From Psococerastis gibbosa (Eukaryota > Arthropoda > Insecta > Psocodea > Psocidae), in NCBI GenBank assembly GCA_963971405.1, contig OZ020488.1, positions 23,145,089 to 23,209,088 of the forward strand: a stretch of DNA of 64,000 nucleotides, written 5' to 3'. Made by a program: the position numbers and the translations under genes. Shown here piece after piece: positions 11,345 through 22,986 of this stretch (the stretch's first letter is position 1; each line of letters begins with the position of its first letter). The notes beneath the pieces are model-generated. The model saw only the letters and a program-made list of their open reading frames with translations, ran no database searches and was not told the DNA's origin.

Positions 11345-13573
11345 TATGAAATAAGCAGTAATAAAATTGTGGAATGACCACAGAAGAGCAGTTCAAAATG
11401 TTCGAGCCACGTTAGATTTGTTATTTTTCTCCCCGAGAACCAGCGAGACTACCGCCTAACATGCCATTAATGCCGGTTATTCATTATACGACATGGTAGG
11501 ACCGCAAGTTTAACGGAAAAAGAAATGCAGCCTATTTTCAATTACCAAAGACAAGTCCTCGTTGTTTTTGACTTATACCGTGAAGTCTAGTTTTTTCATA
11601 AATAATTTATAATTGGTTAAAGTATCTCTAGATTTACTAAAACCCAGTTACCCCAGTTTGCACTTGTACGGTAGAATATTATTAGAATTATAATGAATGG
11701 TGTTATAAACTGTTGATTTAAGCTGTAGGTCACATTTAAGTTATGCATTTCAGGGACTGCTGCCAGATATTATGAAAATAAAAAGGGAGATAAGGATATG
11801 GCTGTCAGAGCCACTGGTGGCTACCAACAGCAGGCGCCAACGAATCTCAACTTCCAAGTTTTTCGATTTATTGCAACTTTTCTGACGCCAAATTTCCATT
11901 TATCTCCCAAAAGTTATCATACGTTATCCTATGACAATGTGATATTATTATAAAACTTGCTTATGCGGGGCACTGCTGCCTCCGAATATTCAGTTGTTTT
12001 TGACAGTTTTATTTTTCGTAATAAAAAGATTAATCATTCAAATATGTCAACTTTTATCCGAGCAGTGGATTCCGTGAACGAACTTAAAACACAATTTTAT
12101 ATTTATTTCTACACAATTCTCTTTCAGTGCCTAACATTTTTATCTAATGTTATGTTGTCAAGCACAGAATGAATTTAGTTTAAGTAAACCTGATAATAAT
12201 AACTATACATGGTCTACTATAAGAATTATGTACAAATTTAGTTACCTAGTATTAATTAGGCATTTTAGGTTCCAACCGTATTATAGGTATGTGACAGTAG
12301 TACCAAGTTACCATCGTAAGTAGTGTGTGTTAATTTTAAATTAATCAATCACGCAACAAAATTACGCGAATATTGGCCAGCACCAACAAAGTTCTATGAG
12401 AAGTAAAAAAAAGAAGATTTATTAACAGCGCTTTCTAATATAAGGGTAATACACAAATTAGATCACTAATTGCGAAAAGTAGCTCATCCGTTAAGAATTC
12501 CAATTAAAACTAGGTTACATGTGAGGCCCATTAGGCTATAAAAAATCCAATCAGGGCTGGTTGCTATCATTCGTGAGAATCGACTGCAATCCATGTAATT
12601 AAATAGCACGGATTACCGGAGAATCCAACTAGTTTGCGAATGGATCAGTTGCATTTGGATTGGATTTCCTCACTTTTAATGGCCCGTGACATTTGGTTGA
12701 CGTTCAATTTCCGTTTGGTACGGTGACTGGGCAGAGTGCCGGAACACTCGATGCAATGCATTCATGATATGCACTTAAAGTATATTATATATGCTGGTAG
12801 AGGTTCATTTTCAGCTTTATATTCGAGATGGTGGGCAACTACTAACATTAGATTGTAATTGAAGGGCCTATAAGCCAAGGGGTGCAAGTGACATTTTTTT
12901 GCGTTTTGGAGTTAAGTGCACCATGCTGTTACTCTAGCATTTGGAACATAGGTATTTGTCATATTGGCAATGCTATTGAATTCATGAAAAGGGTTTCATT
13001 TGAGTAGTAGCCTCAATTATCTCAAATGTTTATTTTTGTCACTTGCACCACTTGACCTCTAGGCGCTTCAATTTAAATCTGAAATGCAGGCACTAACAGT
13101 TGCACAGTATTGTTCCATACCATGCATGTACTCATAAAGAAAGTAAGAAAGAAAATTGTCTTTACTCTCTATATGGGCGAATTTAGGGCCTTTTCGCCCA
13201 CTCTTACAATAAATTCATAGGTGGACCTCAGATTTCACTTCCAAATTTGGTCATAATAAGTTAATTTCGGCTATTCGGAATGATCGAATGATACTGTATT
13301 TATATTATTTAATTGCAATATACATATTTTTAATTTTTAATTTTGTAGGCCTTTAATATTCCTATAACCTTGCCAGTTTTTTCTTAGTAATAACAAATTA
13401 TAATCCTTAACCCATTTTTAACCGTTGGTATACTGGCACATGTTCCTGAAACCCATCGACTAATGCAACTGGGGGGTTGCTTACCGGTGACTCACTAGAA
13501 CAAAGTCTGAGCAAAAATATCTATTCAGTCATTGTTTCAGTAGCCAACAAACCATTTTTAAGCTATCAAATAC
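11345..13573. other. no recognisable feature
   Basis: AT-rich, no coding signature or repeat recognised. Confidence 0.5.
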
Positions 13574-14284
13574 AAGAACCGGTCCGAGTTTACTCGAACA
13601 TGCTTTCCAATTTAACAATTAGTAGATAGAGAAAATGAGTAATATAATGGAAAATAATTTTCCTATGCTTCAATTTCCGACATCTCGGGGGGGGGGGGGG
13701 GGGGTTGTCCACCTGACGCCACTGGAGGTGACGTAAATTCTAGATAGGTCAGACCAACACATTTAGCCTCACAGTAATAATGGCAGGGTACGCAATGCAT
13801 TTGAAGTGAATTTTCTATCATTTTCTTAAAAAACATTTTTTTTACACAAAACCAAATTGTTTCTTGGGAAAGCAACCTGTCCGGTTTCGTTGCGCAATTT
13901 AGCACCTAAAACTTGCCTGAAGGTAGAAATCATCGATAGAAAGGTTTCGCAGAAAAATTATTTTTTAGACATTTCTCATGAAAATTGAGCTATTTTTATT
14001 TTTTTACCCCCATAAGCAAACTATCAAGGGGCAAGTGACCCCTTGCATTTTATCAACAATAATAACGACTACAATACATGTGAATTTAAAAGAAATCGTT
14101 GGAGCCGTTTTTAGGAAATAATTTTATTAGACGTTTTTTTTGGAGTTTTCTCAGAATAAAACTCCCCCAAATTAAGTTAGCCCAAACTAAAAAAAAATTG
14201 ATCCGAGGTATAATTTTTATAAACCTACATGCCGAATTTTATCAAAATCCACCGAGTAGTTTGCCCGGAAATCGATGAACAAAA

Positions 14285-14317
<33 letters not shown>

Positions 14318-14441
14318 TTTCGTAAAAACCACTTTTTTGTGTTCCTTGTACCGCAAAACGTGTAAATCCGTTGAAATCTCAGAATCGAAAATTTCGACCA
14401 TCACAAAGCTTTCCTTATACTACGTATAAATTGGAAAGCAA
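13574..14441. mobile_element. ~840-bp element with TTGCTTTCCAATTTA-type ends, copy 1
   Basis: Inner inverted ends TGCTTTCCAATTTA and TAAATTGGAAAGCA. Homology with the 32699-33532 copy starts a little further out at AGAACCGGTCCGAGTTTACT. Shared interior landmarks are CCGGAAATCGATGAAC, a GACA repeat and CAAAGCTTTCCTTATACTAC. It contains an 18-base G run next to GACGCCACTG, which resembles a hAT terminus and may mark a further insertion. No transposase frame. Superfamily unassigned. Confidence 0.6.
14286..14310 (+). repeat. (GACA)n microsatellite inside the 13574 element
   Basis: About six GACA units; the corresponding place in the 32699 copy has a shorter, degraded GACAGA tract. Confidence 0.9.
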
Positions 14442-16841
14442 TAATACAGTAGTACTAAAGTGTACTGCACCTGGCCTATGCTGTAAATATATTTCTATTG
14501 TTGCATCCTGCATCCTGAATCAATTTCAGCATTTTCGCGTTAAATAACCTTTATTGATTTAAGTCGTAGAAATGTTGCAAGCCCGAGACTTGAGGCGATA
14601 AAGGGAAGGTCAGCTTTGTTGATGGGTATGTCCCTTGGGGCGGACAAGTGTCAGATTCAGAGAGGGACGTTTACAAGGATTATATCTGACCGTACCTAAT
14701 AGAATCTAAAAGCAAAAAGTCATTCCCCCATGGCCTCCCCTTCTCTCGGCGCTTGCTTGTATCTCTAGCGCATAATTTTTGGTAAACTGAACACAATCAT
14801 TATTAGCCCGCTATAATTGAAATCAGACATATTACAACAGTAGTACTATATTTTATCAGTTTTGAAAGAAAATAATTTCTTAACTGGCCCTAGCAGTAAT
14901 AGCATAGCCATAGCATGATAGTCTAGTGGTATGTAGAATACTTAATCATCGAGCCGCATTAGGGTAAATTGGAAGGTACAAGTCGATTTCTATCCATCAT
15001 AGGCATTCGGTAGGCTTTAAAAAGTACCTATACAAATATGAGTGATACTAAGCATTTCAGCAACGAAACAAAAAAATTAAAGTAATAACATCTGACTGAG
15101 GTCTGACGATGCGTAACTGTGGATACTATCATCCAAAATGCCATGTTTGGTTCGGAACATTTTAATACAAGGAAAGGCTTCAATAGGTAGAAAATTTTAA
15201 AATTCACGCTTGCCTTATCTGTTTTAGTTGAATAATTACTATTAAGCATCCCACACTTTTTCATGCCAGGCCAAACAGTTTAAGAGAGAAATTCAAAAAA
15301 AATGTTGGAAAATGCAGGGCTTTTACCCCAATTCATCTTGTTAAGGGAGACAGAGGGTCGTTTCGAGAAAAACTCTTGTTTTGAATGTGTGGGGAACGTG
15401 AACTGTCCGTGTTGGTTTTCATTTCAATGAAATTTTTTGAACTTTTTGAAGTAGCTGAAGTGAGCAAAATACAACAAATTTAAATTGATTTATCAAATAA
15501 ATTATTTATTTGCAAAAAGCAAATAATATTTTTTACAAAATTGTCTTACAATTGGCCAAAAACACAATACAGCGATACAAAAATAGAATAGGCTACTTGA
15601 CAGTTGTAACAATAAAATATGCTAGATAATTTACCTTATAGGATAACAATAATAATAATAATAATAATAATACACGTTTTTGGCAAGAAAAATAGTTGCA
15701 AAAAAAATTGGTGCTTTTCACCGTGAATTACAAGAGCGAAAACGCCAGTGGGCATTGGTGACGTCACATTAGCGTCACTACCAATAGAACTTGTAGTAGT
15801 TCCCCAACAGGCGATTACTCCTCGGCATCGCATATGACGTCACATTCTGAAGTCACGTGACCCCTTTTTTACGAGAAGCTCAAATCGATGGGATGTTTTT
15901 CCTTTTAATTAATTGACCGTTGAGCGTTGAATACATAGAAATATAATAGAACTGGAGCGGCAGGAGTCATAATATGCCTTACGAGGCACCCGTTAACCAT
16001 AAGCCAACTATAAGAGATGAGTACCAACGCAAAAAATATCAAAGTCTTACACATTGCAGCATAGGAAAGCGGATACCTGGACCCGGTCAAAATTCTGTTG
16101 TTGAGTAGTTAGCTTGTGCACGCTATTTCCCCGCCGAATTGCATACTTATCTTGGGCAGGCTACACTAGCAGCCATATTGATAACGGTCTCCAGCCACGG
16201 GATCATTGAATATCCATTTTATAAACAAAGCCCCGCGTCCCGTAGCCTACCTGTTCCGTATTTGACTTGTATTATTTCAAATAATGCAGTTTTACCTATT
16301 TCTGGCGCTTTACTGTCAAATTAAGTGTTTAGCTTCTGACTAAAATGCATTTCATTACAAAAGTTGGAGGTTTTTCTTCCCTGTGGGGTACGTAAAAATG
16401 TTCTAAAAGGTATGTTTTCAATTGCTTCATGCACAAATTTTAGACCTAATGTAATTGTAATTTTCGGTTTAGTGTTTAGTCAATAGTGTAAGCATGTCTA
16501 CGCGTATACTATACCCTTCTATCGATTTTTACTATACCACTGCGGTTTAAACCATATATTACGAACCCTCTGCAAAGACATTTCCAGGCCAGTCACGTGA
16601 CCCCCTCCAGTTTGGCCTTAAGGGTTATATAAAAAAATGCATTAAAATAGGCTTTCAAAAATTGTTAAGCAGCCTATTATATAAATTTGGGAAATAATTA
16701 GATTTATTGAGTGTGAATTTGGCTCTCGGGATAAGCTCTGAATTGAAAAAATTTTAAATAGTCAATAAATAGTCAATTTTTTAATGTATTACATACTTCT
16801 AAAAATATAAGCTGTTTTAAATTAACAGGGGGCCACAGCTC
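14442..16841. other. no gene seen; microsatellite and two CRE-type palindromes
   Basis: Holds the (AAT)n tract and two TGACGTCA octamers (15759-15766 and 15835-15842), with a CACGTG box just after the second. No transcription unit is evident nearby. Confidence 0.4.
15648..15672 (+). repeat. (AAT)n microsatellite
   Basis: About eight AAT units. Confidence 0.9.
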
Positions 16842-16909
16842 GGGTCAATCCTTTGGGGTACCCCTACCACCTATTAATATAACATGTTCTGATATAATGC
16901 TGTAAAAAA

Positions 16910-16946
<37 letters not shown>
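16842..16946 (+). mobile_element. LINE-like 3' tail ending in (ATT)n
   Basis: The block CGGGTCAATCCTTTGGGGT and CCCCTACCACCTATTAATAT, followed by an (ATT)n microsatellite, recurs near 63857. LINEs of the CR1/Jockey groups often end in such microsatellites; no coding part is left here. Confidence 0.5.
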
Positions 16947-16989
16947 GTATTGTATTTTTGTAATATATGCTCCTTGTCCAGGGAATACT

Positions 16990-17240
16990 GAACAAGGAAA
17001 AGAAAGAAGAAGATATTGCATATTGCAGTATTATATGGTATATGTAACACTGACATTAAATTGACTTTGCAGGTTGAAGAGGAAATCTTCTCGTTATAAC
17101 CGAAATTAGAGGATATAGAAAAAACTGGACTTGGCACTTGGCACTTGGCTTGTGGTCCAGCGGTTAAGACGACGCCCCGGTTAGGTGGGTTCGAATCCCG
17201 CCAAGTCCAGTTTTTTCTACGTATATCCTCTAATTTTGGT
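16990..17240 (+). mobile_element. tRNA-like hairpin element (family T), clearest copy
   Basis: Inverted arms ATTAGAGGATATAGAAAAAA and CTGGACTTGGC face GCCAAGTCCAG and TTTTTTCTACGTATATCCTC. The loop holds A-box-like TGGTCCAGCGGTTAA and B-box-like GGTTCGAATCC. ACTTGGC occurs three times in tandem just before the A box. Upstream, TAACACTGACATTAAATTGA is shared with the other copies. Confidence 0.65.
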
Positions 17241-17934
17241 TATGGCAACAAGTATAGCACTATAGTCTATGTAGGCTAAAGTATGTGATATATATATAAT
17301 ATAACTAGAATAATAGAATATTATAATAATAATAATGAAATAGGAAAAAAAAATGTCCCAAAGATAGTACCTACACTGAAGTTCTAAGGCGTAATTTAAT
17401 CTGTTCGTAGTCTCGTACACATATATATTATATTGGCCATAATATAGATGCCCTCTCAGTATGACATGATGATACTGAATCATCAGTTTAAGTGCAAATG
17501 AGAGACATAAACCCTTGTCCACTACACGCGAGATATCGGCTCTCAGTGTTGGAAATTTTCCATCAGGGAAATGCTCTGTATTACAGAGTTGGATGTTGGA
17601 TCATCGTATCCGAATACATTTATCTCCATTTGCAGACATTAATAGTAATGGATCTCATCTGTCTGATCAAATATTAAGGATTGCTTTCAGACTACACTTA
17701 ATTTCCTCAAGTGTTTCCCAGTGCTGGGGAGCGCATTAGCGTTGGACCCGGCGGCGGGGTTCCATCTCCTAGCATGCCGCCTTTCACTTTTCAAATTAGC
17801 CCAAGCCTAGGTCTATACAGCTCAGTTTTGCGTCTTGGAAAGTAGCTTCTGCATTGCTTCATTGGACTGTCAGTAATATGATATAATACTGTACCTACTA
17901 TTTATTACAAATAGTCTTTGGCCGTTTACTTGTA
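17241..17934. other. no recognisable feature
   Basis: Short AT repeats near 17285-17330; otherwise nothing seen. Confidence 0.5.
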
Positions 17935-18540
17935 GCTTACTTACTTAACGTGTCCGAGCCTAGGACGCGTTGATCCAAAACGTTGCGGCCTAAATGACCT
18001 TGACATTGGCATCTAAAGGATCTGTCTGGGTCACAGCTTCGCCTAGTCTCGGGAAAACCGGAAGGAGGCCGTCGTCTTGAAGTTGTCCGCATTCGCATGC
18101 CTTCCGCCAGTCCCCACCTACACAGGTTCGCGCGGCATCTTGTTACCCCCCTTCTTACAGGTATTGAGGCTCCACCACGTAGTGTGCGGTAGTTGAGCTC
18201 CGAGCGCTATTTCTTCCTGGATGTTGGAGTTATGTTCTTCCATCTGTCGATGCGATTTGAGCTGGCTGTTCCTTCCATCCGTGTGGTTCGACTGAAGAAA
18301 CTTTTTCTGGACTTGAGGCGGTTGCGCCTAGCTGACTGAAGTGGATGCCGGGGGTCATCCTCTAGTTTTGTTCTTTGAACGTCTTCCAGAACGGAGCGTC
18401 GGATAGCTGGAGGAGCAATTCCGATGATGGGGTAGAGCTTGTGAACGGGAGTGGGTTTGAAACAGCCTGAGATGATTCGTGTAGCCTCATTTACAGCGAC
18501 AGGACCTCTTTGGTGTGTGCAGACGCGTTCCAAACCGGTG
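17935..18540 (-). mobile_element. LINE reverse-transcriptase C-terminus, 5'-truncated
   Basis: The minus strand encodes NEATRIISGCFKPTPVHKLY, then IIGIAPPAIRRSVLEDVQRT, then LEDDPRHPL, a strong match to the thumb region of Jockey/I-type LINE ORF2. Further on, in shifted frames, come VTRCRANLCRWGLA and ACECGQLQDDGLL, the C-terminal CxC zinc-knuckle region, and VTQTDPLDANVKVI. Frameshifts and stops show it is dead. Confidence 0.8.
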
Positions 18541-19327
18541 CTGCGTATATATGCGTTAATAATTACTAATAGCTAATCATTGTGCGTGCCACTATCGGTT
18601 ATTCTAGAACTTATTAAATTATTAAAATATTTATAGTTCACTGTGTCCTTGGCCCTCACCAGGGCCTGGGACTTACCAAATTTACTACTACTATAGTTCT
18701 CGCTGAAATGCGAGACTATTTAAGTTTGACGTGCTGACATGTCAGAGCCTCTTCCAACCGAAAGTTCTTGTTTGAATCAGGATAGCTTTTAACTAATTAT
18801 TGCATGAGTAGTTATCAGTTTCTCTGAACTTTTTTCCCGAGTGAGGTTCTATACAAAACCGGAATGACGTATAAGATATCAACAAGCTAGAGGGCTCTGC
18901 ACTTTGTTAATTCCTGAAAACTGAGGTCAAGGAGATTCTGTCGAAGGCAGCAGTTGCGACGTGTCAGCAGAACGAAGTATGCTTCACCTTTATTACTTTT
19001 TCATTCTCGCATAGCTTTTTATATATCAGAGCGATAAAAACTTTATGCTCTCGATTCATCAGAACTTTCTACCAAATGTCATTCGTCGAGAAGCATGTGA
19101 TTTGTCCGTGCAGTTTTGTTACCCACCGTTACTTTGCCAGTTCATTCGTCCTTTATTAAACGAGATTTATTTAATTTAGCTACTGGGCTAGATGAACATG
19201 ATGGGCTACTGTAGCGCTTATTACTCCATTGGTTATTGCATCTAAATACTGAATAATAAATAAAGCTTTGCTTGAATACACTAGTAAAAAACTTATACTG
19301 TATCAAGACTCGTATCTGTACTTGGTC
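18541..19327. other. no gene seen; possible LINE tail near 18650
   Basis: CCTTGGCCCTCACCAGGGCC forms a small GC-rich stem of the kind seen at LINE 3' ends; no coding remnant on this strand. Confidence 0.3.
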
Positions 19328-19570
19328 AAGTCATGCTTCCACCTGTTTTATTGCGTCAGCGGTAAGCTTGTCTCAGCTTGTCCATTATCGCTTGTAGCTG
19401 GTGTAGGTTGACATCGGGGATATACTATTTCAGTTGGTCAATGGCCAAAAATGCAAACGGAAATAATACAAATAATGTCGGAAATCCATGGGGTCGTTGG
19501 CATTGGACAAGGGAACAATAACTAGGCATAGGTCCATAAAAAGTTTTTCAGAAACTAAATAAATAAATAT
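19328..19570 (+). repeat. dispersed retroposon-like repeat (family B), copy 1
   Basis: Shares with 32455-32699 the blocks TTGTCTCAGCTTGTCCATTA, TCGCTTGTAGC and CATGGGGTCGTTGGCATTGG, and a 3' end CTAAATAAATAAATA. The AAAT-type tail suggests a SINE or LINE 3' end. Confidence 0.65.
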
Positions 19571-19630
19571 ACTGTATCAACTAAGAATCATTGGTACGTA
19601 AGAAAGCAAAGATATAAAAAGGTGCCATCT

Positions 19631-19941
19631 AAAGCTGGCCATTCACGAGGGCTCCAAACGGACTCGCGCCAAGCCAAATGGCCCGTCCTGTTCCACTTGG
19701 CGTTAGCGCCATTTAGAGGGGTCATCACGAATACGCTGCAGCAGTCGCTCCAAATCTTTCAAATTGTTCAGTGTAAAAGTATCTCTTCCATATCGTCACA
19801 CTGTACAATTTGAAAGATTTGGAGTGACTGGTTCAGCGTAGTCGTGATGACCCCTCTAGATGGCGGTAACGCCAAATGGAACAGGACGCGCCATTTGGCT
19901 TGGCGCGAGTCCGTTTGGAGACCTCGTGAATGGCCAGCTTT
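19631..19941. mobile_element. 311-bp foldback MITE
   Basis: Arms AAAGCTGGCCATTCACGAGG and CTCCAAACGGACTCGCGCCA on the left are matched inverted on the right, continuing inward through GGGGTCATCACGA and CTCCAAATCTTTCAAATTGT. Almost the whole element is one hairpin. Target duplication unclear; superfamily unassigned. Confidence 0.75.
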
Positions 19942-20771
19942 TTATAAATAAAATAAATTGCATTATTGCAAAATGTTGTAGCTGCTGTCCACTGTCGGCC
20001 TATAGCCACGGTATATTATACTCCCGTTATAAATATTGTATATCATTGCTAGGTATATGGTATATATACAGTATATGCTAGGTATACACAATATGTGAGT
20101 ATAAATATTATATAAGATTTCTGTGGTGAAATGGGTTACAGAAGAATAGGCACCTAACTTTTGTTTTGGCAGCTAATTTAAAATGAAATGACGGCGAGGT
20201 AGGCTTTAAAATTTTGATGGGGAGTACCTGTGGAAGGAGTGGAGAGAGATGACTGCAGGTGGGGCTGTAAAACCAGCAGGATCGCTGACAGTAATAAGCC
20301 CTCCCGCCGTCACATCAACTGACACTTACTCCTGTTCTAATGCAACGCTTATTCCTTCATAAACCTCGAAATTCTCCTCATTCTCCAATAAAATTAAAAG
20401 CTGAGAATTATGACACCCATTTAATAAAATTTTATGACAAAATGTCGCTTAAAAATATGTTAATGCGACCAATATTAAATGTTTTGAAATACAGTACCTA
20501 CTGTTTATTTTTCTACCTGAGAAAAAAAATCCCTTTCGGCTCTGGCCGATCAGGTGTAGGTAGATTCCGCAGATCCTGCTCTTCCTCTACGCTACCTATG
20601 TAATGTATGCAATAAAAAATAAAAAATACTTCATTATTTTCCCACACACAAAACACTCTTGTTTGTGTTCCAACTTTTGAACCAACCACAATGCCGACTA
20701 TGAACTTTTAATTATCAAATTATTTTCACTTTGACTGGACGCCATCTTAAAATGGTTGATTTGTCGTAAAA
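19942..20771. other. no recognisable feature
   Basis: AT-rich sequence between two foldback elements; nothing seen. Confidence 0.5.
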
Positions 20772-21167
20772 AGGCGCCGATTCCACCGTCAGGCTAGGGC
20801 TAAATACAAAAACGGTGACGTGGTAGCAGACATTCAAGACTTAGGCGAGGTTTCCTCCGACCTCGCATTGCAGAATGCAAATGACATTGACGGAAATTAG
20901 AATTTTTTTTTTCTAGAAATCTATTAAAATGTTTGTACTTAACAGATCCCATGACGCCATTTTTTAATTTTAGTTTGTTTGTTTGTGATTTTACTGTACG
21001 ATCATTGATCAATTTTAACTATGGCATAGAGGAAAACAAACATTTCCGTCAATGTCATTTCCATTCTGCAATGCAAGGTAGATGGAAACCCCGCCTAAGT
21101 CTTGAATGTCTGCTACCACGTCACCGTTTTTGTATTTAGCCCCAGCCGGTCGGTGGAATCCCCGCCT
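20772..21167. mobile_element. PIF/Harbinger-like foldback MITE (family H), copy 2
   Basis: Same arms and centre as the 3281 copy (ACGGTGACGTGGTAGCAGAC, ATGATCATTGATCAATTTTA-like centre) with scattered differences. Terminal repeats begin GGCGCCGATTCCACCG on the left. Flanks are AAA and TTA, so the target duplication has decayed or the ends are slightly off. Confidence 0.65.
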
Positions 21168-21401
21168 TACCATTATCGTAGATAATAATACGGGCTTTCT
21201 GTCAGATTTTATTTCATTCCCTTGCGACCAATATAACTGAGATATGAATTATATAAGGTTTCAATCGGCCGCCATCTTGTAACTAAATAATGGATCTAGC
21301 TGGTTAACAAACTCGAGCAAGACATTTGTATGATCAAGTTTTGTGCCAAGCTTAATCAAAATCGGATAATATCTTCGGAAGTTAGGGTGTTTTCTAAAAT
21401 C

Positions 21402-21422
21402 GATATATATATATATATATAT
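21402..21422 (+). repeat. (AT)n microsatellite
   Basis: About ten AT units. Confidence 0.9.
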
Positions 21423-21625
21423 CATTTTGAACGGAGGGTGGTTTTAGGCTCAGGGGGTCATGAAATGAAAAGTTGTGAAGAAATTTTCCCGAAGTCGAAC
21501 ATTGGTCGCCATCTCAATAGGTAGATGAATCTCCCTAAAATCATCTATGCAACAAATGTAAATCTATGTAAGTAACTAAATGTATGCAACAATGTAACAG
21601 GTCCTGATCGCGTACGGGCTGCTAA

Positions 21626-21843
21626 GGCGCTTATTCCACCGACGTCAATTTTTAATGTGCATGTGGATGACGTGGTAGCAGACATCATTAATTAGTCTCT
21701 GCCATATTATATGTTAATTTATAATAGATAAGTTAAGTATCTACATTATAGTCTCCTTAAAATATGGCAGAGACTAATTAATGATGTCTGCTACCACGTC
21801 ATCCACATGCACATTGAAAATTGACGTCGGTGGAATAAGCGCC
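21626..21843. mobile_element. PIF/Harbinger-like foldback MITE, short variant
   Basis: Near-perfect arms GGCGCTTATTCCACCGACGT and GATGACGTGGTAGCAGACAT fold onto each other. An exact TAA lies on both sides (21623-21625 and 21844-21846). The central TTATAATAGATAAGTTAAG block is shared with the 11081 element. Very high arm identity suggests recent origin. Confidence 0.75.
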
Positions 21844-22119
21844 TAAAGCCCAGCGATAGTAATTTTTATGAAATGATATTGTATGTGTTTGTAAAATTGT
21901 AATATAATTGATTGATTGATATGTACGCACTGTTTAGGGCAGAGCCTATACTCACTCCACTGCAGTTCCTCTAAAGTACGCACCTTTATTGGTCTAGGTA
22001 ACCTGCCTTATTTCTCTGTTATGCTCTGTTGGAATCTTGGATGAGTTACTTTTTAATAATAAAATAGAGTCCACATTTAGTATAACTGGCCAACAAGAGC
22101 ATAGCTGTGTATATTGTAC

Positions 22120-22363
22120 AACTACGCTGAGCTGAATCATACGCCGCAACAGAAAAATCACGGTAAGTTGACTGAGGCACACTGTGCAAGTGTTACGCGC
22201 ACAACGGTCATCTTACAAATGATATAATGTATACGACAGCTTGCATCCCAAACAAGTATATCATTTGTGAGATGACTGTTGTTCGCACAGCACTTGTACA
22301 GTATGCCTCAGTCAACACACCTTGATTTTTCTGCGGTGACGTTTAGCTCAACTCAGTGTAGTG
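22120..22363. mobile_element. 244-bp foldback MITE (family G), uninterrupted copy
   Basis: Left arm ACTACGCTGAGCTGAATCAT, AGAAAAATCACGGTAAGTTG and ACTGAGGCACACTGTGCAAG folds onto the right arm CTTGTACAGTATGCCTCAGT, GATTTTTCTGCGGTGAC and CTCAACTCAGTGTAGTG. A diverged relative at 37302-37656 carries an insertion. Confidence 0.7.
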
Positions 22364-22835
22364 TTACTATGCATTAGCATTAGTGTTGAGATATACTATA
22401 AAGTAGGTCTAGAGCCTTTTTATGCACTTCAGCTACCGAAATGAAAGACGATATAATGTGAGACTTCATAGGCACGGTAATGAATTTTAAATTACGGTTG
22501 CAGCCAATGCTGTATTGTACTACACAATAACCAGAGTTTTATTCCATACTTGATGCAACTTACTTTCTGCTTCTTATTTTGTTCCCCCTGAAATGGGCCT
22601 TCAACTTGGTTTATTCCCTAAACATGTCGGGGATCTCCGTGCAAATTGCCATAAACATCGTCTCTTCTCACATTGGAAACTTTGACCAAGATAGGAGTTA
22701 AGTGCTCAATTATAGCAATATGGTATCATAATCCCTAAAGTATCCCCCCCCCCCGCGCCGAGCATAACTCTAATGTGAAACTCAAACCAACGATCTTTCG
22801 GGTAAGTTGAGTGAGTCCTTACCATTACTTGCGAT

Positions 22836-22986
22836 CATGACCGTGCAACCCCTGGGCACGGTAGTCCGGACCCCCTCCGAAATAAAAGGGCTTTACACTG
22901 GATAGAATTGCTTTCATTAATAAAATACGTAAAAAAAATTTGGACTCCCCCCCCCCCCTACATACAAAAACCTGGGCACGGCTATG
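22836..22986. mobile_element. hAT-type MITE
   Basis: Ends CATGACCGTGC and GCACGGCTATG (inverted, two mismatches). Flanks CTTGCGAT (22828-22835) and CTTACGAT (22987-22994) match at 7 of 8. It contains a C run followed by CTACATACAAAAACCTGGGC. Confidence 0.7.
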
